Shown: positions 54,790-63,584 of the stretch, one piece after another
Layout of the letters: every line of letters begins with the position of its first letter
Position numbering within the stretch: the first letter of the stretch is position 1
Source of the DNA: RPQJ01 sp963712815
GTDB taxonomy: Bacteria > Pseudomonadota > Gammaproteobacteria > Steroidobacterales > Steroidobacteraceae
Assembly (NCBI GenBank): GCA_963712815.1
Contig: CAVQJL010000003.1
Location: 44,544 to 108,543 of the forward strand
Direction: 5' to 3'
Length of the DNA: 64,000 bases
Made by a program: the position numbers and the translations under genes
The notes under the pieces: generated by a model
Databases searched by the model: none
Seen by the model: the letters and a program-made list of their open reading frames with translations, nothing else
Told to the model about the DNA's origin: nothing

Positions 54790-55680
54790 ATGGACCGCTT
54801 CGCTGCAATGCAGGCCTTCGTGGCGGTGGCGGATGCGCACGGGTTCGCGCCGGCGGCGCAGCGACTGGGCGTTTCGCCCTCGGTCGTCACGCGGCTCGTC
54901 GCCCGACTCGAGAATAAGTTGGGCATCCGGCTGCTCCAGCGCACGACACGCTCGGTCACGCTGACCGACGCCGGCACGCGTTACCTCGAACGGGCTCGCC
55001 GCATACTCTCGGATCTCGAGGAGGCGGAGGAAACCGCATCCGCGGAACGGGCACGACCGACCGGGCGGCTGGTCGTCTCGGCGCCGGCAATGTTCGGTCG
55101 CCTGCACGTGAGCCCGCTGATGTGCCGCTACCTGAACCAGAACCCGGATGTCGTCGGCGAGCTGACGCTGTCCGACCGCGTGGTGAACCTCATCGACGAT
55201 GGCATCGACCTCGCCGTGCGGATCGGGCACCTCGCGGATTCCTCGCTGATCGCGCGCCCGGCGGGCTCCACCCGTCGCGTGCTGGTCGCGTCGCCGTCAT
55301 ATCTCGAGCGGCGCGGCGTACCGGCGACGCCACTGGATCTCGCGCGGCACCAGACGATCCAGTTCAGGCCGCTTGCGTCCGTAGCGGAATGGTCGTTCAG
55401 CGAGGGGGGACGTGAGTTGCGCGTGGCGCTCGCATCGCACTACTCGACCAACAGCGCGGATGCAGCGCTCTGGCACGCCGAGCACGATGGAGGGCTTACG
55501 TTTGCACTGTCGTACCAGGTCGTGGAAGCAGTGCAGGCCGGACGCCTGCGCATCGTGCTGGAGGCCTTCGAGCCGGCCCCGCTGCCGATTCACTTCGTGT
55601 ATCCGTCCTCGCGCCTGCTCTCCGCCAAGGTACGGACGTTCGTAGAACTCGGAGCCGCCACGTGCGACTGGAGGTTCTGA
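54790..55680 (+). CDS. LysR-family transcriptional regulator
   Basis: A 296-residue LysR regulator. The winged helix (1-60) has MDRFAAMQAFVAVADAHGFA and SPSVVTRLVARLENKLGIRL. The effector domain (about 90-290) begins GRLVVSAPAMFG. It belongs to the AaeR/CrgA-like group. The divergent position strongly suggests control of the AhpD-like/flavin-binding operon, though no effector can be deduced. Confidence 0.93.
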   Translation: MDRFAAMQAFVAVADAHGFAPAAQRLGVSPSVVTRLVARLENKLGIRLLQRTTRSVTLTDAGTRYLERARRILSDLEEAEETASAERARPTGRLVVSAPAMFGRLHVSPLMCRYLNQNPDVVGELTLSDRVVNLIDDGIDLAVRIGHLADSSLIARPAGSTRRVLVASPSYLERRGVPATPLDLARHQTIQFRPLASVAEWSFSEGGRELRVALASHYSTNSADAALWHAEHDGGLTFALSYQVVEAVQAGRLRIVLEAFEPAPLPIHFVYPSSRLLSAKVRTFVELGAATCDWRF

Positions 55681-55750
55681 CACACTTCCCGATGGTCCGC
55701 GGGTCAGCCATCAATGGCCCCAACTGATCCTCGGGCGAATGGAGAAGACG

Positions 55751-57037
55751 ATGCGATCATCACGATGTCCACCCATCGCCGTGCTGGCGCTGGCGCTATT
55801 GCCACTGTCTGCGGTGGCCCAGGGCAGCGGGCCGCCCGTCAATCAGAACGTCACGATCGCCGAACGCCTGACTGCCGCAGCGCTGCAGCACCGACTGCCA
55901 CTGCACCATGATGGCCGCCAATTTTCCGGCCCGGCATGGGAACGGCTGTTGCAGGAGGCGCGCGCCGCGCACGTGTTCGGCATCGGCGAAGAGCACGGCA
56001 TTGCGGAGAACCCGAAGCTGGCTGGCGCTTTGTTCACTGCCCTGGCGTCGGCGGGCTACGCACGGCTCGTGATCGAGGTCTCGCCACCTATGGCGTTGGC
56101 GCTCGACCGCTCGGCACGAGATGGCATCGACGCTCTGCGCCGACAGTTCGCGCAGCCGGGAGGCGAACCGGCATTCTTCGGCATGCGCGAGGAAGCCGAG
56201 CTTCTGGCCACCGTGCGCGCCACCGTACCGGGCGATGCGCCGGTGCTGTGGGGCGTGGACTACGAAGTCGGCGGCGACCGTCTGCTGCTGGCGCGGCTAG
56301 CCGAACTCGCCCCGCCTGCCGCTGCCGCTCCCTCGTTTGCAAGGCTGCAGGAAGCGTCCCGAGCCGCCTGGGCCGCCTACAGCGACAGCGGCGACATCTC
56401 CAAGGCATTCAGCTTCTCCGGCGACCCGGAGTTGGTGGCCGCGGTGCAGGAAGCCTGGGCCGACCCAGGCGCGGAAGCAGCCGCAATCCTGGACACGCTG
56501 CACGGTACGCTGGAAATCAACCGGCTGTGGGTCGCGGGCCGAGCCTTCGATTCCAACCAGCGCCGGGCCGAGCGACTGCGGAGCGCCTACCTGACCCACT
56601 GGCAGGCCGCACAGCGCGAGCCACGACCGCCAAGGGTGATGATCAAGCTCGGCGCATCGCACGTGACCCGCGGGCTCAACTCCAACGCAGCATTCGACAT
56701 CGGCACTTTGGCACCCGAACTGGCTGCCGCGACGGGCGGCCGAGCGTTCACACTGATGGTCTTGCCAGGGCGTGGGTCGCCGGTGGCTGTGCTCAACCCG
56801 GCGCGCTGGGTCTACGAGAGCGCGGCGCCCAAGGACGGGTACATGCGTGGGCTAGATCCTTTGCTGGCCGCCGTACAGTCGGATGCGATGACGCTGATCG
56901 ACCTGCGCCCCCTGCGCCCCATCCTTGGCCGTTGGCGCCAGACGGTGGACCCCGACCTGATGTCGGTCGTGCACGGCTTCGACATGCTGCTGGTGATGTC
57001 GGGCTCGACGGCGTCGAGCAACTTGCGCGCACCGTAA
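55751..57037 (+). CDS. secreted erythromycin-esterase/ChaN-like protein
   Basis: A 428-residue exported protein with signal peptide (AVLALALLPLSAVAQ). The N-terminal VFGIGEEHGIAENPKLAGAL and later VMIKLGASHVTRGL resemble the EreA/ChaN/TIKI superfamily, in which these segments carry catalytic Glu/His. The ATG at 55751 has GGAG six bases upstream and is preferred over 55739. The substrate is unknown, and antibiotic resistance cannot be claimed from this alone. Confidence 0.72.
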   Translation: MRSSRCPPIAVLALALLPLSAVAQGSGPPVNQNVTIAERLTAAALQHRLPLHHDGRQFSGPAWERLLQEARAAHVFGIGEEHGIAENPKLAGALFTALASAGYARLVIEVSPPMALALDRSARDGIDALRRQFAQPGGEPAFFGMREEAELLATVRATVPGDAPVLWGVDYEVGGDRLLLARLAELAPPAAAAPSFARLQEASRAAWAAYSDSGDISKAFSFSGDPELVAAVQEAWADPGAEAAAILDTLHGTLEINRLWVAGRAFDSNQRRAERLRSAYLTHWQAAQREPRPPRVMIKLGASHVTRGLNSNAAFDIGTLAPELAAATGGRAFTLMVLPGRGSPVAVLNPARWVYESAAPKDGYMRGLDPLLAAVQSDAMTLIDLRPLRPILGRWRQTVDPDLMSVVHGFDMLLVMSGSTASSNLRAP

Positions 57038-57198
57038 TGGCCAACACAGACTGTCGGAGCTGCAGGTTCGGGATGGATCTGCGGCGGTGAGCCGCGAACT
57101 TCAAGTTCTACGACCTCAACCTCGACCTCGATTCACGCTCGCCCCGACACGCCCCGCCCCTGGAGGGCGGCGGCGTGCCTTGCTGACATTATCCCGTC

Positions 57199-58542
57199 TC
57201 AGTCTTCCTCGTCTTCGGCCTCCCCTACTGGGCAGCATCGGTACTGCTGCGACTTGTCGAGGAGCTCGATCTGCCGCTCGAGCAGCTTGTTCTCGAGGGC
57301 CTTGCGCTCGAGCTCGAGCTTGATGGAACGCTGCCGGCTCTCGTCGCAGGTGTTGCAGCGGTCGAGGCAGGCTTTCACGACGATCGCCTGGGTCGGGAGG
57401 CAGGTGGTGCGTTCGAAGCTCAGCTCGGCGGCGAATTTCGGCGACAGTTCGCCGCCGACGCGGTCGAGAATGCCCGCCTTGACGAGGCTCGTGTCGACCG
57501 CCTTGAGGGCGGCGGCCCGCGCGTCGGGGGTCACCGGCTTCGCGGCGGTTCGCTCGAGCGTCCGGAACTGTGCCGAGGCGAAGTTCACCGTCGACAGGCT
57601 TGCCAGTGCCGCGCCCCCGGCGCCGAGGCCGCTGATCACGTTGGCCTTGTCGGAGGCGGCGGCGGTCCGTGCCGAGGTCTCGACTTCCACGCGCTTCAGG
57701 TCGGTGGAGAGGACGCCGCTCGGAATCACAGCCACGTTGCTGTTGGGCTTGAGGGGCCGTGTCGAGACGCCGGCGTCACCCGCCGGGTCCCGGACCCGCC
57801 GCAGAATGGACTTGATGCGGAACCTGACCGTCTGCTTCTTGACCAGCTGGTAGAAGAGATACGTCACGGCGCTGCAGTCGTTCCGGTTCTCCAGGATCCG
57901 GGTCGAAGCCTCGAACGCACTCTCGGTCTCGCCCTCGGCGTGATTGCGGGTCTGCACCTCGCCCACGGCGACCGAGCTCGCGGCGCGCGTGCCCTGCACG
58001 GTCCGCTCGTGCGAGGACTCGGCGTGGCGGCGTAGTTCGCGCATGAAGTCGTAGCTGCTCTCGGCCGAGAAGTTGCCTTCGACGCGCGCGTCCGGTCGGC
58101 CGAAGATCGCATCGGTCCAGTTCGACACGCTGCCCTCGGTCTTGAATTCGCTGGAGCTCTCGGAGCTGCCGCCGCCGGAATCGTTGACCGTCAGGTCGGA
58201 CATGAACCGGTCCATGGCGGTCATGTAATACGACTCCTCCGACACCTGCTCGTGCCGGTAGGTCACGTGCGACTCGCTGTCGAACGTGAAGCGCGTGTTG
58301 CGGCTCGAGGTGTGCAGGCGCACCTTCTCACCCGGCAGCAGGGTCGTCGAATAGACGACGTCACCGAGCGACAGCGGTCCGGGGCAGCGCTCCAGCTCCG
58401 CCGTGATGACGATTTCCACCGGCAGATTGGTGGTGCGGTTTTCCAGCCGGTAGGTGAACTGCAGGCGGTCGCAGCACGGATCGCGGGTGATCTCGGGACA
58501 GCACGGCAGGTCGCTGAAGCTGATGAGCTGATCGTTTGGCAT
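57199..58542 (-). CDS. large Cys-rich hypothetical protein with C-terminal coiled coil
   Basis: A 447-residue protein with no recognised domain. It starts SFSDLPCCPEITRDPCCDRL, then has a beta-sandwich-like portion (LENRTTNLPVEIVITAELER and LLPGEKVRLHTSSRNTRF). A central Ser/Glu-rich low-complexity region follows (about 140-230), then a long Ala/Ser-rich span, then CLDRCNTCDESRQRS and an amphipathic coiled coil ending QQYRCC. The four Cys pairs (N-terminal CC, CC; C-terminal CxxC and CC) suggest metal binding or disulfides. GGAGGAGGG precedes the ATG. Neighbours offer no clue. Confidence 0.8.
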   Translation of the reverse strand: MPNDQLISFSDLPCCPEITRDPCCDRLQFTYRLENRTTNLPVEIVITAELERCPGPLSLGDVVYSTTLLPGEKVRLHTSSRNTRFTFDSESHVTYRHEQVSEESYYMTAMDRFMSDLTVNDSGGGSSESSSEFKTEGSVSNWTDAIFGRPDARVEGNFSAESSYDFMRELRRHAESSHERTVQGTRAASSVAVGEVQTRNHAEGETESAFEASTRILENRNDCSAVTYLFYQLVKKQTVRFRIKSILRRVRDPAGDAGVSTRPLKPNSNVAVIPSGVLSTDLKRVEVETSARTAAASDKANVISGLGAGGAALASLSTVNFASAQFRTLERTAAKPVTPDARAAALKAVDTSLVKAGILDRVGGELSPKFAAELSFERTTCLPTQAIVVKACLDRCNTCDESRQRSIKLELERKALENKLLERQIELLDKSQQYRCCPVGEAEDEED

Positions 58543-58846
58543 GGGGTGCCCTCCTCCGGATTGGAGTCTCCGGGGCCGGTGGGGAGCGGCAGGCCCGCCG
58601 CCGACCCGGGAGACCGTCACGAACTCAGCAAGGAACCGGAGGGGAATGAACGCTCGCAGCCCCGATTCCTCGGGGGGTACTCGGCCGATGTGGCGGCGAA
58701 ATGCGGCGCTTGCGGCGCACGGTTTACCGTACACCGGCGAGAGTGCTTCCGACCCGCATTGTACGGATGAGAACCGCGGCGCGAACATCACCCGAACAGA
58801 TGATTTTGGGTACTGCCAAGTTAGGCAGAAACGCGCGGCCACTCAA

Positions 58847-59200
58847 TACAGGCGCCACCGATTTCCGCCTGAGATCGTCCAACATGCCGCCTGGCCCTAT
58901 TGCCGCTTCAATCCAAGCCACCGGGACATCGAGGATCTGCTGGCCCGGCGGAGCATCCTATTCACCCACGAGTCGATCCGCTTCTGGGCGAACGGGAAGA
59001 TTGCCTAGTCACCCACGAGTCGATTCGCTACTGGTGCGACAAGATCGGACCCGTTACGCGCATCGGCTGTGCCGCAGGCACCGCAGCTACGGCGACACCT
59101 TCTTCGTCGATGAAGTCTCCGTCCGGATCCAGGGTCGGCAGAGGTATCTATGGCACGCCGTCGACCACGGCGGTGAGGTCGTCTACGCACAGCGACGTCA
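58847..59200 (+). mobile_element. rearranged IS6-family transposase remnant
   Basis: RRHRFPPEIVQHAAWPYCRF and DIEDLLARRSILFTHESIRF match the N-terminal IS6 transposase. A second copy of the ESIRYWCDKIGPV part starts 47 bases later. The catalytic-domain segment GDTFFVDEVSVRIQGRQRYL then lies in another frame. Stop codons and shifts break it throughout. No intact terminal repeats are seen. It is a dead element, probably with a 26-bp internal duplication (58962-58987 and 59009-59034). Confidence 0.75.
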
Positions 59201-59242
59201 GCCACCCCGGCTGAATGCACTCGACCTGAGTTGGATCGGTCC

Positions 59243-60331
59243 TCAGGCCTGCGCCGGCGTCTCGCCCTGCAGGTAGAGCGTCTGCGTGGGGAAAGCGATC
59301 TCGGCTCCATGCTTCGCGATGATCTCGCCGATCTTCAGCAGCACGTCCTGCTTGACCTCGTGGTACTCGATCCAAACCGTCGTCCTGGTGAACGTGTAGA
59401 CCAGCATGTCGAGCGACGAGGCGCCGAACTGGTTGAAATTGACGATCAGCGTCTGTGTCTGGTCAATGCCCGGATGCTGCCTCAGCATCGCCTTGATGTC
59501 CGCCACCACCGGTCCTACGACCGCGAAGTCGTCGTAGCGCAGGCCGATGACTTCCTTGATGCGCCGGTGGCTCATTCGGGAAGGGTTCTCCACCACGATG
59601 GTCGTGAACACCGAGTTCGGCACGTAAATCGGATTCTTGTTGAACGCGCGGATGCGCGTGTGCCGCCAGCTGATGTACTCGACCGTGCCCTCGATGCTCT
59701 TGTCCGGCGACCGTATCCACTCGCCGACGCCGAAGGGACGGTCCAGGTAGATGGTCAGTCCGCCGAAGAAGTTGGCCAGCAGGTCCTTGGCCGCAAAGCC
59801 GACGGCCAGTCCGCCGACGCCGCCGAGGGCCAGCAGGCCGGTAACCTCGAATCCCAGAGTCTGCGCCGCGATCAGCAGAGCGATCACGACCGTGACGAGC
59901 CGCGCCAGCTTGCCAAGCGCATCTACCGTCGTCAGGTCGAAGTCCTTGCCGTGCGCCTTGCGCAGTTCGACGATGTTCCTGGTGACACGGCTGATGAATC
60001 GCAGCAGGAACCAGGCGACGCAGGCGATCAGCAGCACATCACGAACCGCCAGTGCTTCGTCGAGCACGGTGAAATCGAATTGCGCCGCGAGGACCGGCAG
60101 CATGAAGCTGGCGCCGATGATCCACATGGCCGCGAGGACCGGCCGGTTGGCGGAACGCAGCAGCGCTTCATCCCAGACCGTCGAGGTCTTCGCCGCCGCC
60201 TTGAGCGCCTGGCGTAGCAGCAGCTGCGCGACATAGTTGGCTGCGACGGTTGCAAGCGCAATCGCCGCGATCATCGCGACCCAGGGCTCGATGCCGATTT
60301 TCTCGCTGATGAACTCGCTCAGTCTTTCCAT
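59243..60331 (-). CDS. MscS-family mechanosensitive channel (second)
   Basis: A 362-residue channel of the YnaI/MscS group. About five membrane segments lie between residues 15 and 185, including a VTGLLALGGVGGLAVGFAAKD pore helix. LLANFFGGLTIYLDRPFGVG and a C-terminal alpha/beta domain with IYVPNSVFTTIVVENPSRMS follow. It protects against osmotic downshift. It is flanked by IS6 and IS3 remnants but itself intact. It is not linked to the MscS at 38.6 kb and differs in length. Confidence 0.92.
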   Translation of the reverse strand: MERLSEFISEKIGIEPWVAMIAAIALATVAANYVAQLLLRQALKAAAKTSTVWDEALLRSANRPVLAAMWIIGASFMLPVLAAQFDFTVLDEALAVRDVLLIACVAWFLLRFISRVTRNIVELRKAHGKDFDLTTVDALGKLARLVTVVIALLIAAQTLGFEVTGLLALGGVGGLAVGFAAKDLLANFFGGLTIYLDRPFGVGEWIRSPDKSIEGTVEYISWRHTRIRAFNKNPIYVPNSVFTTIVVENPSRMSHRRIKEVIGLRYDDFAVVGPVVADIKAMLRQHPGIDQTQTLIVNFNQFGASSLDMLVYTFTRTTVWIEYHEVKQDVLLKIGEIIAKHGAEIAFPTQTLYLQGETPAQA

Positions 60332-60548
60332 GGGGTAGAGCGTAACGGCAAGCAGGGGTTCATGCGAAGCGTCGGAGCCGTATTTGCTCGTTCATGCCGC
60401 CGGCGGGGTCCGTCCAGCCGGCCCTTGCTCCAATGCCGATGGCGAACGGGCCTCGACAGAGCGGAACTGACCTTGTCCCCGATCTTCGGTCGGTTTGGAA
60501 GTGGACTAAATTGGCTTCTGACGTCCTCCGAGATCGGGAGCGAGGACC

Positions 60549-60830
60549 ATGCAGGGCAAGCGATTCACCGACGAGCAGACCACCTACGCGCTGCGTCAGG
60601 CCGAATGCGGCCGCCGGTCGGCGACGTCTGTCGGCAGATGGGCGACTGCGCGACGATCGCCCGAACGGCATGGAGTTCCTGTCGATCGACGATTCGCGGG
60701 CCAAATCGAGGCGTGGCGGATCGATTACAATGCGCACCGACCCCGTAGCTCACTCGGCAACCTGACACCGAGTGAATTTGCCAGGAAGCGTCAGGGCAAC
60801 CGGACGTCAGAAGTGACCGGTCTCTTGCGG
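60549..60830 (+). mobile_element. IS3-family (orfA/orfB) deletion remnant
   Basis: An OrfA start MQGKRFTDEQTTYALRQAEC is followed at once by frame-shifted PPVGDVCRQMG. After a large internal loss, the OrfB C-terminus IEAWRIDYNAHRPRSSLGNL and TPSEFARKRQ appears. This is the start and end of an IS3 transposon with the middle missing. No inverted repeats were found. It ends close to the start of the amidotransferase gene. Confidence 0.8.
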
Positions 60831-60857
60831 CGATCGGTTGGCACGATCATCGCTGTC

Positions 60858-61604
60858 ATGCGCATGCGGAAGCCGATTCTCATCCTGCAGCTGCGGCCTG
60901 AAGACGACACCTCGGACGGGGAGTTCGCGGCGATCCTCAAGTACGGCGGGCTCGACCCGCGGGACGCGCGGCGGCTGCGCATCGAGCACACCGGCATCCC
61001 GGAGGATCTCAGCCTCGACGATTACTGCGCGGTAATCGTCGGCGGCAGCCCCTTCGACATCAGCACACCGCAGGAGCGGAAATCCGCGATCCAGAGAAAG
61101 ATCGAGCGCGGCTTCAACACGCTGTTCGACGAACTCGTGCCGCGCGACTTTCCGTTCCTCGGGGCGTGCTCGGGCAACGGCCTGCTCGGCGCGTACCTGG
61201 GAACCCCGATCTCCGATCGCTATCGCGAGCCGGTGGGGCTCGCGGAACTCGGCCTCACCGACGCCGGCCGGCGGGATCCGCTGCTCGCCGGGTTCCCGGC
61301 TCGGATCGCCGTGCTGCTCGGACACAAGGAAGCCTGCGACGCGACTCCCGCGGGTGCGACGCTGCTCGTGACCGGCGCGGACTGCCCGGTGCAGATGTTC
61401 CGCGTCGGGGAGAACGTGTACGCGACGCAGTTTCACCCGGAGGGCGACCCCGAAGGGTTCGCGGTGCGCATCCGCGCCTACCGCCACCACGGCTACTTCG
61501 AGCCCGACGAGGCCGAGCGCCTGATCGAGGCAGTCGCCGCGCAGCCGACGCCGTATGCCCAGGAGATCCTGAGGCGATTCGTCGCGCGGTATCGCGACCG
61601 ATAG
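60858..61604 (+). CDS. class I glutamine amidotransferase-like protein
   Basis: A 248-residue protein of the GATase1 fold. The nucleophile region is FLGACSGNGLLGAYLG with a Cys in GACSGN, and the His-Glu pair lies in ATQFHPEGDPEGF. It would release ammonia from glutamine, or act as a gamma-glutamyl hydrolase-like enzyme. The ATG 60858 begins RMRKPILILQLRPEDD. The open frame runs back into the IS3 remnant, so the natural promoter may have been altered by that element. Confidence 0.88.
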   Translation: MRMRKPILILQLRPEDDTSDGEFAAILKYGGLDPRDARRLRIEHTGIPEDLSLDDYCAVIVGGSPFDISTPQERKSAIQRKIERGFNTLFDELVPRDFPFLGACSGNGLLGAYLGTPISDRYREPVGLAELGLTDAGRRDPLLAGFPARIAVLLGHKEACDATPAGATLLVTGADCPVQMFRVGENVYATQFHPEGDPEGFAVRIRAYRHHGYFEPDEAERLIEAVAAQPTPYAQEILRRFVARYRDR

Positions 61605-61700
61605 CACGAAGAACCCGCGGCCCGCTCGGGTTGCGTGAGCGTGCGGGCGGCGTCTGCCCGATTTCTCGCCGCGTTGCCTGGCCGGATCTTGAGGGTCATT
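61605..61700 (+). other. short gap after the amidotransferase gene
   Basis: No gene or site was recognised here. Confidence 0.3.
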
Positions 61701-61992
61701 GTCTATAGTCAGCCGACCCTGTGGCGCGTCTTGAACGCCCTACGCGCCGAAGGGCGCATCACGGTCGAAGGACGCGCGCGCGCCACGCGCTATCACGCCG
61801 CGGATCGCATCGACCGGCGGTCGCTACCACGACCGGTGGGCGGCGCTGCTCGACGGGCCGCTGCCTGTGCTGCTGCGCACGCTGACCGAGGCATCTGTGC
61901 AGTCCGACGACCTGCGCAGGGAATCGCCGTTCACCACGCTGGTCGATGCACCGATGCGTGAGCGCATCTTCCGCTCGATTCGGGCTGCGTGA
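61701..61992 (+). pseudogene. broken winged-helix regulatory protein
   Basis: QPTLWRVLNALRAEGRITVE and RARATRYHAADRI are a recognisable winged-helix recognition helix and wing. A shift then leads to YHDRWAALLDGPLPVLLRTL and DLRRESPFTTLVDAPMRERI with a stop at 61992, which looks like the C-terminal part of the same or a partner protein. The N-terminus is missing. Bases 61993-62269 show nothing recognisable. Confidence 0.5.
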
Positions 61993-62269
61993 ATTGTCAT
62001 GCAGTGACACCAGCTGCAGCACGTGATCCTCGAGATCGGCCAACGATTCGATCTCCGCAACTTCTACGTCGTTGGCTGCACCGACACCCATCGCCGGCAG
62101 ATCACTGCCCGAATACACGCGCTGTTTCGCTGACCAACACCCGGCGAATCGACAGAGCTCGACCGATCGCCGTGCCCGACGTTTCCCCGACGGCGCAGCC
62201 GTCGAGCTCGCCCTGCGGGCGCCCCCCCTCCTCCCCGTCCTCTTGATTTCCCTACCCCCACAAACAGAA

Positions 62270-62289
62270 ACCCCCGCTCGAGCGGGGGT
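62270..62289 (-). terminator. intrinsic terminator of the metalloprotease gene
   Basis: A perfect 20-base palindrome (10-base arms, ACCCCCGCTC and its complement) is followed on the minus strand by TTTCTGTTTG. It lies about 30 bp after the last reading frame of the minus-strand metalloprotease gene, as expected for a Rho-independent terminator. Confidence 0.8.
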
Positions 62290-62318
62290 CCCTGCACTCG
62301 AACGCCAGGTGCGCGGAG

Positions 62319-63296
62319 CTACTTCGAGTTCCGATACGCCGAAAACATCGCGTCCATCCGCGCATCCTGCACCGGCGTGAATTCGTCACATGCAGATAGT
62401 CGTCCGTGTAGTCCATGAAGTTGTCGATCGGATCGACACCGCCACTCGCGCAGCAGTCCCGTCCGACCGGGCACCCGTAGGCGGCCGAGCGCTCCGCTGG
62501 CGTGTCCGCCACGGTAGTCCCGCCCGTCTCTGGCGAGCACAGCCGCCCTGGAACGTGTGATAGAGCCCCATCCAGTGACCGACTTCGTGGGTCGCCGTGT
62601 CACCGTCGTTATACGGGTCGCGCACTGCCGCCTGGCAGTGAGCTGTAGAGCACCACCACGCCGTCCTGGCTCGGGCTCGATGCGTAGATCGACGGGAACG
62701 TTGCCCAGCCAAGGTACCCGCCAGCCGATTTCGCGGTGTAGATGTTGAGGTCGTCCGCCGACCCCTGCCGCAGAGCCGCCTTCGCCTGCGTCTCAGCCGT
62801 CGTGCCCGGTTTCATCGCGAACCAGGTGTCGTTGTTCGTGTAGTCGGTGCTCACCAGGTTGAAGCTCCAGCCGGTGGCCGCGTATGCCGCATTGAGCACG
62901 TTCATCTGTGGCATTGATGTCGCTCCGACGCCCGCCGCCGGATGACGGAGTGAATCACGTGGAAGTACACGTTGATCACGCCGCCGGTCACGGGGGTACC
63001 GCCACCACCGCCACCGCCGCCCCGCCGCCGGGCTTGCCCTTGTTCGCGTTCGCACCCTTCATGAGCTGTGCCCGCGCTGCGATAAAGGGTCCGATCTTCT
63101 CCTCGATCGTCGCCCGATCGAGGTCCGACAGCGGCTTGGTCGCGCAGCGCGCACCGCTGTCGACGAACGCCTGCTGACTCGGCCACGTGTGCTCGCCCAC
63201 CCAGAACGGCCGCCCATTGGCCTTGTCCTGCGCCAGGGCCGCACCGCTCAACCCCATCAACACCGCGCCGAGCACGGCGCCTGCCACGATCTTCAT
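62319..63296 (-). pseudogene. M43-type secreted zinc metalloprotease, multiply frameshifted
   Basis: From ATG 63296 (GGAGG upstream) the frame gives a signal peptide (VLGAVLMGLSGAALAQ), then a pro-region. It switches frame to TGGVINVYFHVIH, then to MNVLNAAYAATGWSFNLVST, then to a DGDTATHEVGHWMGLYHTF zinc site, then to SAAYGCPVGRDCCASGGVDP and NFMDYTDDY. Finally DARMDAMFSAYRNSK ends at 62319. The HExxHxxGxxH zinc site and the NFMDYTDDYL helix are those of pappalysin-type (M43) peptidases. About five one-base shifts are needed to connect them in 980 bp. Confidence 0.85.
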
Positions 63297-63584
63297 TTGC
63301 GTTCCTCCCGTCGCGCCTGTTTCTGTGGTCTCGAGCCGTGGCGCGGTGAACGGAACATACACCGGTCTCTGTAGCGGATGCCAGTCACCACATTATGTGA
63401 ACGATCTCCCGAAAGGGCGTGGAGCCACCGTCCTCGCCCACGCCATGTGAGTTGCCGCCCGAACCCCGCCCCCGACAGAGAACGCCGGGACAGTGACGTC
63501 CCGGCCGGTCCTAAGCGAAGCATGATCGCGCAGCGTAACGATGCCGGCCGGCCGCAGCGACGCAGGACAGCAAAGCGTCGCGGG

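Noticed and set aside
55751..57037. Erythromycin resistance gene
   Set aside because: The resemblance to EreA is at superfamily level only, so a resistance label would be unsupported.
41401..58542. A complete contractile injection system
   Set aside because: Only a DUF4255 gene was found. Sheath, tube, baseplate, spike and AAA ATPase genes are all absent in the window.
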